A stretch of 64,000 nucleotides of DNA from Tillus elongatus (lineage: Eukaryota; Arthropoda; Insecta; Coleoptera; Cleridae): positions 33,041,266 through 33,105,265 of the forward strand of contig OZ023267.1 of NCBI GenBank assembly GCA_964006375.1, given 5' to 3'. Positions 23,150 to 35,633 of the stretch are shown here, in pieces. The notes below the pieces were generated by a model. The model was not told where the DNA came from, did not search any database, and saw nothing but the letters and a program-made list of their open reading frames with translations. Within the stretch, counting starts at the first letter, position 1. Every line of letters begins with the position of its first letter. The position numbers were made by a program, and so were the translations under genes.

Positions 23150-23778
23150 AGCTGTGTGTTGGGATGCGAGGAAAGTAAGTAGGTTGCTGAGCCATATTGG
23201 CTAAAGAATTGCTGACTGCAAAGGCTTCCGCTGCTCTCCCTTGTGGATCGGTTTTTGAAGATCCTAGCCATAGTGACCTCGGAGGAAGGATATTCAGAAA
23301 TCAGATGGTCAGTTTTTTCAGAAAGGTAGTCAAAAAGCTGGACAAAGTTGTTGTCAGAAGGTGACCGGTAAATGCAACAGATGAATTTAGTTGCAGCCAT
23401 GAGAGAGAGTTTTATCCATAGTATGGCTTTTCTTCCAGCTTCTAAATTGGGGAGTCTGGTGCAGGGTAGATTGCTACGGACGTACGCGTACTCGCCTCCA
23501 TGCAATCTAAAAGAAGTAAGGAGCTCATACCCCGGGAAATTAAGGTGATTAGTGGCTGTTTTGGCACTGATTTGAGTTTCGGTCAGGAAGAGGAGTTGGG
23601 GCCTATTAGCCTGGAGGAAATGGTGGACGCAGTTTAGGTTAGAATTTAGGCCACATATATTCGAAAAGGATATTGTAAATCTCGATGCTGGCGCCCGCTG
23701 TACACCCGTATCCCGTAGATCCGAATGGAGGGGTATTTTGCCTCCGGAATCTTTTGTGCAAGGAGGAGCCATCATCAT
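23150..23778 (-). pseudogene. LINE endonuclease (EEP) domain, damaged
   Basis: The frame contains 'FSNICGLNSNLNCVHHFLQ', 'PQLLFLTETQIS' (catalytic ET pair), 'YELLTSFRLHGG', 'CCIYRSPSDNN' (the Y-R-P motif) and 'PSSEV'. The domain would nick target DNA during target-primed reverse transcription. Compared with the copy at 42646, about 28 bases are missing near 23270, deleting the GDLN motif that holds a catalytic Asp and Asn. The frame then shifts. Catalytic function is therefore lost. Confidence 0.75.
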
Positions 23779-23820
23779 TTTTGCTTATAAGGGAAACCGA
23801 CTCATACAACAGAACCGGGA

Positions 23821-24454
23821 GATATAAGTTTCTAGCGTTTCGGAACGTGTTTAAATACATATGTTATGATACAACAATGAAGTAAATGATGTCTTTGAGA
23901 CACATGGACTATGATTTCGTGAAGGGTTTAATAAAAAAAAAACTGTGAAAGCACACCTAATTTATTTTCTAAAACATAATCAAATAATGTTCTCTAAATG
24001 ATTTACATGTTAAAACCCATAGAGTTTATATTTGGCAAAAGTAAACGTAAAATTCCAGTAATAATTTTTTAATGATGTTGTCCAGATAATCAGCAGCATT
24101 TAACGAGCTTTTGCGTATACGGCAGCACGTTCCTGAAATACTACCGCACAATATTAATTTTTGGAACATAAAAACAGCCATATCAAGCAGAACAAATATC
24201 GACCCATGAATTCCTAAATTATATTAAATTTTAAATGAGACCGCACGTAAACAACACACTTGCTAATCAATAACAAGGTAGATTTGTGGACTATAAAACA
24301 TAAAACAGTGGCAGTGGTGTCAAGTATTAAAGGTGCCCAGCGGATATACATCAGTTGACCTGGGTATTTTTCGTTATTTATAGAAGCAGAAATTCGCTTG
24401 ATGGTGAAAGTCTGTCAGTTTTCATCCCATTAACATGGCATCAATAAAAAAAAG
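23821..24454. other. No recognisable gene
   Basis: AT-rich sequence with no supported feature. Confidence 0.5.
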
Positions 24455-24600
24455 CCTAGACGCAGCAAGTGCGTAGTGAATTTTCATAGAAATGATCTGG
24501 CACAAAATATTTTATTATAACTTTTTTCTTGTAACATAGAAATCTAAGTTTTGGTGTATAGCTTACATTTTATATAGTAAAACTACCTACTAAATTTATT
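24455..24600 (+). repeat. Family G variant, left end
   Basis: 'gcctagacgcagcaagtgcg' then 'agtgaattttcatagaaatg', followed by 'atctggcacaaaatatttta'. The same variant interior follows the G end at 44563, so there is a G subfamily with a different interior. Confidence 0.6.
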
Positions 24601-24607
24601 TATCATA

Positions 24608-25590
<983 letters not shown>

Positions 25591-25665
25591 TCAAACACGC
25601 CTTATGTTATTGCATTTTTGCATTTTCCATCGAAATATAATGCATGTTTGTAAGAAAAGAAATTC

Positions 25666-25979
25666 TGGACGCAGCAAGTGCGTTATGGTAGCGAATTTTG
25701 ATCAAATGTTTCATATTTGAACAGCTCAATTTGCTATTAACCTATAAGGTTGACCAAGAAACGTGTTTTTTCGGGAACACTTTAAGTTTACTTTTGGAAA
25801 TGTTTGTACATTTTCATGCAATAAAGTTATTTTGATGAAACAAGGCACATTGTTTTTACTATATAGGTTATACTGGTAACCAAATTTGATGCCTGCTTTC
25901 TTAAAAAAAAACACATATATTTGTTATTAAAAACATTTTTTATGAAAATTCACTACCATAACGCACTTGCTGCGTCCAG
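25666..25979 (+). mobile_element. Family G MITE, complete copy (314 bp)
   Basis: The ends TCTGGACGCAGCAAGTGCGT (25666) and its complement ending at 25979 are perfect, and the inverted match continues through TTATGGTAG and GAATTTT, about 37 bp in all. Each end can fold a five-pair hairpin (ACGCA/TGCGT with loop GCAAG). The interior has 'gtttacttttggaaatgttt', 'ctatataggttatactggta' and 'gatgcctgc'. Non-coding, so it depends on a transposase elsewhere if mobile as DNA. Confidence 0.75.
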
Positions 25980-25984
25980 AATTT

Positions 25985-26146
25985 ATTATGTTTTGAGATA
26001 AAAAATTTTTCAGAATGAAAACTCAAAATTTTCCCGGAAAACCTCGTCTGATTTTCCTCACTAACGAACTTGTCGAAGCCATTTACAAAAGGAAGATACG
26101 TTGCAAATTTGATCAAAATCGGACCATTATATTTTAAGTAATCGGT

Positions 26147-26237
<91 letters not shown>
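25985..26237 (-). repeat. Family A body plus (TA)n core, reverse orientation
   Basis: 'aattttcccggaaaacctcg', 'cactaacgaacttgtcgaag' and 'taatcggtgtgatatatata' lead into a TA core (26150-26237). The copy ends at the TA tract; the next 580 bp (26238-26818) are unrecognised. Confidence 0.75.
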
Positions 26238-26240
<3 letters not shown>

Positions 26241-26814
26241 TAATGACATGTATTGTTGGTGGTATATTCTTTGTCACTGTTATAGCACTAATAAATACAC
26301 AACCTTCTAGAATATTCTACCGAAAACGGATATCGTCTCAATTTACTTCCTGTTTAACGCAACAGCAAGCTGCCTGTAAATTATTTTCAACATTTCTTTT
26401 ATTCCTAAGCTGGATATACTTAGTCAGCCAGTATCGAGAATGAAAATCATCATTGTTTTTCAAATTTGACAAGTACGTAGAATTTTTGTATCCGCCAAAT
26501 TCAAATCCTTCACTTAAATGTCATTTACAAACAGAAATTCTTAAAAATTAAATATGACATTTAACTAACTTATTCAATAGTAAATAATGATTTTTAACAC
26601 AACCACAGACACTTTTAATTGTTCTCTCTTGCCTAGGAAATTCTTTTAGTAACATCACAAATGCTCATTTCACTAATTGTTTAATTGTGTTGTTATTTAT
26701 AGCTTTCACCTGGCTAGTGTGGTGTAATATGGATAACGTATATTGGTATGGTCTTGGATAATTACAGTCATGGAATATAATTTACAAATATGAACATATA
26801 CACATTATACACAT

Positions 26815-26818
<4 letters not shown>

Positions 26819-26904
<86 letters not shown>

Positions 26905-27035
26905 GTATAAAAACTAAAACTGACCCCGGTCCTAGGGGTTCTAGTTCGCGCTCATTTGCAAAATTTTTTTCAAAATTCAATAGTCGAGATCTCCCCCTTA
27001 GTGCATTTTTTCTACGAAAATTCGCTAAAACATTG
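26819..27035 (-). repeat. Family A 5' end plus (TA)n core, reverse orientation
   Basis: The TA core (26819-26900) is followed by 'ctgaccccggtcctaggggt', 'agttcgcgctcatttgcaaa', 'tcaatagtcgagatctcccc' and the palindrome 'tgcattttttctacgaaaat/tcgctaaaa'. No body on the other side of the TA tract. Confidence 0.75.
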
Positions 27036-30000
27036 AACATGGTGGGTTAAAGACGAGTTAAGCGCTTATTTAAAAAAAAAATAGGACGCCATTTTTGTAA
27101 TATTTTATTTGTGGCTCGATAAAGATTAACTATTTTATCACAACTTCTTAAAAAAATTCTTAACAGTAGAGGAAGATTAGTCTTTAATTTGTGAAATATG
27201 AAAATAAAAGCCATCCAAAATTAGTGCGTTTTTCAAATACGGGAATCATATAACCTACCTTTATCTATTTGAGACTAAAATAACACAGAAAGTCAAAGGC
27301 AGCAAGTGCGTTATAGTAGCAAAATTTCATGGGAATCCTTTTTTTTAATAAATGAAAGACAAGTTTTGCGGAAAGTAAAACCTTTATAGTAGAAACCATG
27401 CACCATATTTAATCAAAATAACTTGACTGTTTGGACAAGTACAAAAATTTCCCAAAGATAAATTTTAATTTTCCCGAGAAAACTGCTCAGACCTTTCTGG
27501 CCAAGACATTTTTCCAAACGATTTACACACAAACTATGCCTGCTAAGATATAGTTATTTACAAAATGCTTTTTGGAAAATGTTTACATGAAAATTAGCAA
27601 ACTTTTTTTTTTACAAAAATTCGCAAGTTTTTACGAAGATTGGCTAACTAGTCTTACACACAAACTTTATAAAAACGTTTTGATGTTGTGAATTTGAAGT
27701 AATTTGGTTCACAAGATGTAGACTTCTTTCCAAATTGAAATTGCAAATAAAAATCTTAAAGACATGCGTAGAGACGACTTCGTGGTTAAAGTCCAATGCC
27801 TGGCAGACAGAGTAGTTAACTGCCATGCGTAGATTGATTCATACAACAGGTATAAACGGTAACGACACAAAATAAATAACAGGTATAAAATGTACTACCC
27901 GAACCAACAAACGTGAAATCTCGGCCACAAATATCGCAAATGACAGACGACATGAAATTAGAAATTTCCCAAGTGATTAATTTTTAACTGGGTAATTGAA
28001 TCGATTCTTAAAATACAATACATTTGTAGCTTGACGAATGGTCCCCAAATACAGTTTTAGTCTGAGAGTGTAGCATAATATAGTGGAAAGGTAAACAAAA
28101 TCAAGTCACCTCTCTATAAAAATAATTTTAAAGCAGCTTGTTCTTTTATCTTTAAACATAAACATAACACGTCGTCTAAGATCGAAAGAGTCGTTGAATG
28201 CATTTCAAGTGACAAGTCTATTAATTCTGTAATTAAGTGTTACGTTTACTTTTAATACATATAAATATAAATATAAAATATCGCGGGGCATGAAGCCGGC
28301 GTCAAGTATCATGTGACCAAAGCGTTAGTTAACTTATGTTACCAATGGTTCATTGGTAGGGTGCTTGTCTTATACGTAGAAGGTTCCGAGATCGTTTCCC
28401 GCTCGATGATTGTATCGTTTTCTTTTTTACTTTGACATTTTGAGAAACAATAGTGTACAGATTTCATACGTTGTGAACAAGATCTGATTTTCGTTTCAAA
28501 CGTCTCAATAACTTTGTCACTTTTGAGGATAAAATTATAATTTTCAGGAGACATGTTGTTATTGTTGATATTGAAAATACCGATAGATACTAAAACTTCA
28601 GATGCTGTTAAGTGAATTAGGAAAGGTTCATCGTCCATAGACTAAATTTAATATAAATGAGCTTAAATAGGCTCAATGATGTATAAGATAACTTTAGGCT
28701 ATGTATTAAAACTTATGAATATCCGCTAGTTTAAGACACTTACTGCGTCCAGACTTTTATATATTCATTTTTATTTGTTAATTTTTTACGCTGTTTATGC
28801 AATCAATTTATGTAACAATTTACGCCCACCTAGACATGGTCGAAACATTATAAGAGAAACCAAATCAGGATTATTATTTCAAGAGTACCAATGACTGACC
28901 TGTTCCATGTACAATCACTAATGTTGACTGACGAATAACTAAAGAATTCCTAATTTTGCTCAAAAGGGGGAATTTAGAAAAATGTGCCTTATTTTATGCG
29001 CGAACTGTGTATAAGAACATATTTTCAGCATTTCCGATAGATTATTCCGACTTTTATTGATGTAGTTCGGAAGCTGCGGTCAAAATCGACAAAGAAAGAG
29101 CTTTCGAGGCTAAAGTGCCAAGTTAGTACCTGTTTTGCCCTAATAATATTCCATTATTAAAGCAATTAAATTTTATTAGTTTGGTAAAGTTCACAAAAAT
29201 TAAGGTATGCCTAATTTTATAACGTGCCTATACCTTACTGAATTTTAGTTGCGGAGGTAAGTTTTAATATGAAATTCGATAAGTCTATGTGGTATATACG
29301 AGGAAGCAACAACCTATACACGGGCACAGCGTAGTGATTACATAATCAATAAAACACCCCGGTGTGAAGGGTTCTTTCAATTTTGCCTTACCTCGACTAA
29401 CAATGATTATAACGAGTTTAAATCTTGCGATGAAGTTTCTAGTCGATTTAGCCGGGAAATGAAGTACAGCTTCAGCTTCATGCAAAGCTTGATTGTGTAC
29501 TGCGCTATTAAATTAAGGATAAGACGAGGTTAAATTAATATTGGATTTCAGGTAGTTAAGGCAAACTCTTTAGACTTTTAATTGCAATAAAATGAACCGA
29601 CCCCGGCTCAAAACTTTTTTATTGCAATTAATAATTCAGTTTTACAAGGGCTCACCTCAGGTGTAATGCTTTTTTAATTAACACAGCATAAGGGATGCCC
29701 ACTACGAATGGATATAAATCCAGAGAACAGGTTGTTTAGACTCATCAGTGGGCTCCTGTTTGCATGGCTCTAAAGCTTCGCACTTTGCTCGGCAATGATT
29801 GAAATTTAATTGCGACACTAACGGCAACCATATTTTATATTGCTAGATGCTCAAGAATTTAATAATGAATAAACAAATAACCCAGAAAGGCTGAGCCGGT
29901 GATTACTACAAAGCTTGAATTGTTTAACTGCTTTGTTGCGTCTGATCAAATTTATTTGACGCGACTGATGTCAAAATAATCGGTATTCTTCACCCTTAGC

Positions 30001-30264
30001 TGTATAGCAACCATAGCAATATTTTAGTTGTTATATTTAATATATAATTAATTTGAAAATGTATTGTTAAACCACAAGTGCGTCGTTACAGCATTTTTTT
30101 ACAAAAATAATAACAATGAATGTTCTTTTAGTATAATTTTTCACAATTATCTGAGGGTTTCTAACCACGTCTGACACTTGTCGCTAGATGATCATGTATA
30201 TTGTAAAGTAGGGTGGGTCGATTTTTATATTTTTCAAGTTATGTAATTGCTTAAGTTAAATAGG
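27036..30264. other. 3.2 kb without a supported gene
   Basis: It holds a degenerate G left end at 27300 ('ggcagcaagtgcgttatagt'), a G right end at 28740 ('cacttactgcgtccagac'), a tRNA-like stretch at 28345-28402 and a small hairpin near 29580-29626 (ttaattgcaataaaa with its inverted partner). Open frames of up to 99 codons (28339-28638, minus) match nothing I know. This is the longest stretch in the window with few repeat signatures and may be closest to unique DNA. Confidence 0.45.
28345..28402 (+). other. tRNA-like sequence (possible SINE head or tRNA relic)
   Basis: 'tggttcattggtagggtgct' resembles an A box with D arm, followed by 'tgtcttatacgtagaag' (anticodon-like) and 'gagatcgtttcccgctcg' where a B box would be. 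The B box is not canonical and no acceptor stem closes, so this is not a working tRNA gene as read. Confidence 0.3.
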
Positions 30265-30910
<646 letters not shown>

Positions 30911-31261
30911 CAAAATTTTATAGCTCACTGCAGTGTTAAAATCAATGGTATTTTCCTCACTATTTTAAACACGTGGGCCGGGGACTGACCGAATTCATTC
31001 CCAGTTGCTATTGATCTACTCATATTCTCTGAATATGTTACAAGACGTGGTAACTACTTCATTCCAAGTCACTATTAATCGACTATTTATAAAATATGTA
31101 GTGTATTAAGACTAAGGGCAAAAGAAATAAAACATATATAACTGTGCACATTTTGATTATATCTTAGGGTGTGCGGCGCACACCTAGCTCACTAGGAGAA
31201 ATCGCCACTGCTTGAGAGAGGTATTGTCACAGCATAATATCTCATTAAAGTTCATCTGTAA
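30911..31261. other. Spacer without gene
   Basis: 350 bp between the two variant family A copies; no feature recognised. Confidence 0.4.
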
Positions 31262-31850
<589 letters not shown>

Positions 31851-31965
31851 TTTTTTATTTTAATATTGGGCCCCGCTGAGTCTCTAAAAAAAGAAAAAAA
31901 TACAAACTCAATAAAGCCTAATGCGCCAAAAGCTTATCAAAAGCGTCGAATAAACCCAGAAAAAG

Positions 31966-32250
31966 TCTGGACGCAGCCAGTGCGTTATGGTAGTGAACTT
32001 TCATAAAATTGTTTTTAATACCAATATGTCAAATTTAGTTACCAGTATAACCTATATAGTTGAAAAAATGTGTCGTGTTTAATCAAAATAACTTTTTTTA
32101 TTTGAAAATATACACAAATTTCTGAAAGTAAACTTAAAGTGTTCCCGAAAAACCGGTTTCTTGGTCAACCTTATAGATTAATAGCAAATTGAGCTATTCA
32201 AATTTGAAGCATTTATGAAAATTATCTACCATAACGCACTTGCTGCGTCC
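31966..32250 (+). mobile_element. Family G MITE, complete copy (about 285 bp)
   Basis: The left end 'tctggacgcagccagtgcgt' and right end 'ataacgcacttgctgcgtcc' are inverted repeats. The interior has 'agttaccagtataacctata', 'aaataactttttttatttga' and 'cccgaaaaaccggtttct'. Confidence 0.7.
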
Positions 32251-32334
32251 CGAATTTCTTTTCTTACAAACATGCATTATATTTCGATGGAAAATGCAAA
32301 AATGCAATAACATAAGGCGTGTTCGATTACAAAA

Positions 32335-32590
32335 AATATTTTTAATAGGAAATATGAGCAGGCATCGATATGATTACTGGTATAGTCAATGTAGTGGAAA
32401 CAATGTACTATATATAATCAAAATTACTTAATGTTTGGAAATGTACAAAAATTTTCCGAAAATAAACTTAAATGTTGGTTTCCTAGCCAACAAACCTTAC
32501 ATTAATAGCAAATTGATTTATTGAAATTTGAAGGATTTAACGAAAATTCTCTACCAAAACGCACTTACTGCGTTCAAATTTTTTCTTACA
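32335..32590. repeat. Family G interior and right end
   Basis: 'atgattactggtatagtcaa', 'acaatgtactatatataatc' and the right end 'ccaaaacgcacttactgcgt'. It runs directly into the reverse-oriented family A body ('cttacaaacatgcgtcatat'), mirroring the junction at 13725. Confidence 0.6.
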
Positions 32591-33200
32591 AACATGCGTC
32601 ATATTTCGATAAAAAAATGCAAAAGTGCATTAACGAATTTGTTCTACGAAAATGAGCTAAAAATTATAGACGGTTAAACCATAAACTTAGCTAAACCTAC
32701 TGCGAAAGCATCAACTTAACTAAACCGACAGCCAAAGCATCGGAGAAAGGGTCTATTTGAAATGAGTTTTCTGTAAGTATTTTAGTAAAATGAAAGGCAA
32801 TGACGGTTGAAGCTGAAACTTAAGGGTTTGTTTCACGTTCTTTGCCTAACCATTGCCAATTTTGACGTTTCAAAGCGCGACTTTGACGTTTTGAGGAAAT
32901 CCCCATTTATTTTTCTTTAAATGCCTATAATTTTTTATCGCTTAACCTACAGAGCTAAGTTTTGGTATGTAATTTACACATCATGATATAAACCGGCCTA
33001 CATAACGTGTTGCCCTTACTTTGTTATTTTCGGAGATATGAATTTTTTTCGGAAGAAAACACAAAATTTTGCGGGAAAACCTGGGACGATTTTCCTGGCT
33101 AACGAACTTATTCAAGCGACTTTCAAAAGGAAGGTAGTCACCAAATTTAATCAAAATTGGCCTATCGTTTTTTGAGTTATCGGTGTGATACGTATATATA
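32591..33200 (-). repeat. Family A body, reverse orientation, host of the mariner insertion (left part)
   Basis: 'aaagcatcggagaaagggtc', 'tttgcctaaccattgccaat', 'cctgggacgattttcctggc' and 'gttatcggtgtgatacgtat' form the body up to the TA core. The mariner starts at 33201 within the TA sequence, and the same family A copy continues at 35269. Confidence 0.8.
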
Positions 33201-33617
33201 CAGGGTCGCTGATAAGTCTGGAAACGGTCGATTATCCGGGAAAATATACAAGGTGTCGAAAAAAGTTTTATACAAAAGTTTTTGGGTTCTTCAATGTCTA
33301 CTAGGCGGTGATAATTTTATTTATACAGGGTTGGTCATACAGGCGTGGCACACCAATATTAATTTTTTTTTAATGGAACACCCTATATATTATTCTATAT
33401 TTCAATCCTTCTCTTAATTTTGAGCAACATTTATTAGAAGCATGATGTACATAAACTCAATCGTTTTCGGGTAAAAAAATAAATAAAAATAAACGCTACT
33501 GTTTTTAAAATCTATTGGATGAAGAACAAAAATAAATGAAAAGTAGAATATCTCTTGAAAACAATCTGTGAGTGTGAAAAGAACCGGTTGCGATGTTTTT
33601 AACATTGTTTGGAATCC
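33201..33617 (+). repeat. Left long terminal inverted repeat of the mariner
   Basis: 417 bp from CAGGGTCGCT to 'acattgtttggaatcc', inverted at 34854-35268. It may carry the promoter and transposase binding sites, but no TATA box can be assigned with confidence. Confidence 0.85.
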
Positions 33618-33759
33618 CAAGATAAGATAAGATGCCCATAAGAAACGCAGTATTATTCTTTTGTTTTAAAATGTTTCCAGGACAACGAATGTCAAACATT
33701 CATTCAGTGTCAACAGTTTTGAAACATTAGTAATTTAGTGTCAACAGTTTTTGTGCAAA

Positions 33760-34854
33760 ATGGCAAGTTTAAGTGAAACCGAACGTATCGAAATTTTAAT
33801 GATGATAGGGTACGGTGATAGAACACGAAGTTTTGCTCAAGTGGTGATTATGTTCAATGAGTTGCATCCTGAGCGGGAATCGATCTCCAAATCCACAGTT
33901 TCGAAAACTTTGCATCGTTTTCACGAAACTGGCGCTATCAAGGATAAACCTAGAACTGGAAGGCCAGTAACCGTTACAAATGAAGAAAATTCTTTGAATG
34001 TAATATTGGATGTGGTGGAAAATCCGAAAACTTCGGCACAGCAATTGGCTTTAAATCACAATGTGAGTCGATATTCAATTCAAAAGATTACGAAGCGGGA
34101 AAAGTTCCGTCCATATAAAATTCATTTATTGCAAGAACTGAGTGAAGACGATTTTGATCGCAGAATCGAGTTCTGTGAACTTATTATGGAGAAGTTACGC
34201 CAAAATTTTAACTTTGCCAACCACATTTTGTTTTCCGACGAATCTACATTTTGTTTGAATGGACAAGTCAACCGACACAACTGTAGGTACTGGTCAGACG
34301 AAAACCCACATTGGATGGAACAAATTCACACCCAAAGACCGCAAAAAGTAAATGTTTGGTGTGCTATTATTGGTGGACATATCATAGGACCTTATTTTAT
34401 ACACGGTAATTTGAACTCTGCTCGATATTTGACACTTTTGCAAGAATCAATTGTTCCAGACGTAAGTCGATTATTTCCGAACAATAACGACCCAAATCTA
34501 CCAGCGGAAGAAATATGGTTTCAGCAGGATGGGGCACCCCCTCATTTTGGAATTGAGGTACGGGAATATCTGAATCAAACCTTTCCTGGCAGATGGATAG
34601 GGCGCAGGGGAACTATTGAATGGCCAGCTAGGTCTCCCGACATAACGCCGCTTGACTTTTTTTTGTGGGGTCATGTAAAAAATTTAATTTACCAAAATAG
34701 ACCGCAGAATATTGAAGAGTTGCAAGCAAGGATTGTGCATGAAATTAATAACATTCCTCAAAACGCTCTTGTAAATGCAGTGCAATGTTTTGTTAAGCGA
34801 ATTCATTATTGTCAGGAGGTCAATGGAGAACACTTTGAACATCTTATAAAATAG
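33760..34854 (+). CDS. Mariner-type transposase, DD41D, intact (364 aa)
   Basis: A cut-and-paste transposase that should bind its own inverted repeats and integrate at TA. I place the start at the ATG at 33760 (MASLSETERI), in an 'aaaatgg' context, because the frame upstream has no nearer ATG. The N-terminal region (about 1-70) is a helix-turn-helix of the type found in insect Tc1/mariner proteins, ending in 'KDKPRTGRP' (a GRPR-like hook). A second helix-turn-helix follows at about 75-115. The catalytic core has D160 in 'ILFSDESTF', D257 in 'FQQDGAPPHF' and D299 in 'SPDITPLDFFLW', with 41 residues between the second and third aspartate. Also typical is 'GRRGTIEWPARSP'. No stops or frameshifts; length is normal. 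The downstream inverted repeat begins at the stop codon. Confidence 0.92.
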   Translation: MASLSETERIEILMMIGYGDRTRSFAQVVIMFNELHPERESISKSTVSKTLHRFHETGAIKDKPRTGRPVTVTNEENSLNVILDVVENPKTSAQQLALNHNVSRYSIQKITKREKFRPYKIHLLQELSEDDFDRRIEFCELIMEKLRQNFNFANHILFSDESTFCLNGQVNRHNCRYWSDENPHWMEQIHTQRPQKVNVWCAIIGGHIIGPYFIHGNLNSARYLTLLQESIVPDVSRLFPNNNDPNLPAEEIWFQQDGAPPHFGIEVREYLNQTFPGRWIGRRGTIEWPARSPDITPLDFFLWGHVKNLIYQNRPQNIEELQARIVHEINNIPQNALVNAVQCFVKRIHYCQEVNGEHFEHLIK

Positions 34855-35265
34855 GATTCCAAACAATGTTAAAAACATCGCAACCGGTTCTTTTCACACT
34901 CACAGATTGTTTTCAAGAGATTCCACTTTTCATTTATTTTTGTTCTTCATCCAATAGATTTTAAAAACAGTAGCGTTTATTTTTATTTATTTTTTTACCC
35001 GGAAACGATTGAGTTTATGTACATCATGCTTCTGATAAATGTTGCTCAAAATTAAGAGAAGGATTGAAATATCGAATAATATATAGGGTGTTCCATTAAA
35101 AAAAAATTAATATTGGTGTGCCACGCCTGTATGACCAACCCTGTATAAATGAAATTATCACCGCCTAGTAGACATTGAAGAACCCAAAAACTTTTGTATA
35201 AAACTTTTTTCGACACCTTGTATATTTTCCCGGATAATCGACCGTTTCCAGACTTATCAGCGACC

Positions 35266-35268
<3 letters not shown>
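34854..35268 (-). repeat. Right long terminal inverted repeat of the mariner
   Basis: Reverse complement of 33201-33617, from 'ggattccaaacaatgttaaa' to 'cagcgaccctg'. Differences from the left arm are a few scattered bases. The 66-138 codon minus-strand frames crossing it and the TA tract are artefacts. Confidence 0.85.
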
Positions 35269-35363
<95 letters not shown>

Positions 35364-35498
35364 ATAATATAAAAATTGAAAGTGACCCCGGATATGTGTT
35401 CTAGGGGACATAATTAGCGCACATTTAAAAAAATATTTTTCAAAATTCAAAAGTCGAGATCTCCTCATTAGTGATTTTTTTAAAAAGAAAATTCACTA
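35269..35498 (-). repeat. Family A core and 5' end, reverse orientation (right part of split copy)
   Basis: (TA)n at 35269-35360, then 'gtgaccccggatatgtgttc', 'gacataattagcgcacattt', 'ttcaaaagtcgagatctcct' and the palindrome ending 'attcactaaaa'. Continuation of 32591-33200 beyond the mariner. Confidence 0.8.
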
Positions 35499-35565
35499 AA
35501 AACGCGTGTAACTTAAACAACGTTTAAACCTCCGCCTGGTGAATTTTTAAAGAACGCCCCCTTAC

Positions 35566-35633
35566 AACTCGACGCCTATGCTGAGCTATGTTACCGGCTG
35601 AGCTACAATAGGTCGTTCCGTGGCTTGTCGAAG
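35566..35633 (-). other. tRNA-like sequence with A box
   Basis: On the minus strand 'ttgtagctcagccggtaaca' holds a perfect A box (TAGCTCAGCCGG). The ends GAACGAC and GGCGTTC could pair six of seven bases, a tRNA acceptor-like stem. The D stem partner and a canonical B box are missing, so it is a tRNA relic or part of an uncharacterised SINE rather than a tRNA gene. Confidence 0.3.

Larger units (their letters stand above)
20795..23820 (-). mobile_element. Jockey/CR1-like LINE, nearly full-length but inactive
   Basis: On the minus strand the element runs from an N-terminal endonuclease region (about 23780-23150) through a linker and reverse transcriptase (about 23060-21390) to the conserved C-terminal region (about 21390-20850) and an A/T-rich end near 20795. 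The 3' end ('acaccacgagggcttacagc' complement) matches the plus-strand copy at 47440-48789, and the 5' part matches 42646-43348. Both 5'-end copies lose similarity at the same point ('cagaaccgg'), so about 3.0 kb may be the real length. Frameshifts and stops make it non-functional. Promoter and ORF1 are not seen. Confidence 0.8.
33201..35268 (+). mobile_element. Intact Tc1/mariner-type transposon (DD41D), 2068 bp
   Basis: The ends CAGGGTCGCTGATAAGTC and its complement are exact, each flanked by TA. Terminal inverted repeats are unusually long, about 415 bp (33201-33617 and 34854-35268), with only a handful of differences. They enclose one intact transposase gene. The right repeat starts at the stop codon of that gene. 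Near-identity of the arms and the open reading frame point to a recent insertion. The target was the (TA)n core of a family A copy, whose halves lie on either side. Confidence 0.9.

Noticed and set aside
28339..28638. Minus-strand frame of 99 codons as a possible host gene
   Set aside because: No recognisable domain, start overlaps the tRNA-like stretch, and composition equals the surrounding AT-rich DNA.
33157..33417. Frame of 86 codons at the left end of the mariner, repeated in reverse near 35200
   Set aside because: It lies in the inverted repeats and runs from family A into the element end; repetition of the protein is due to the inverted repeat, not to selection.
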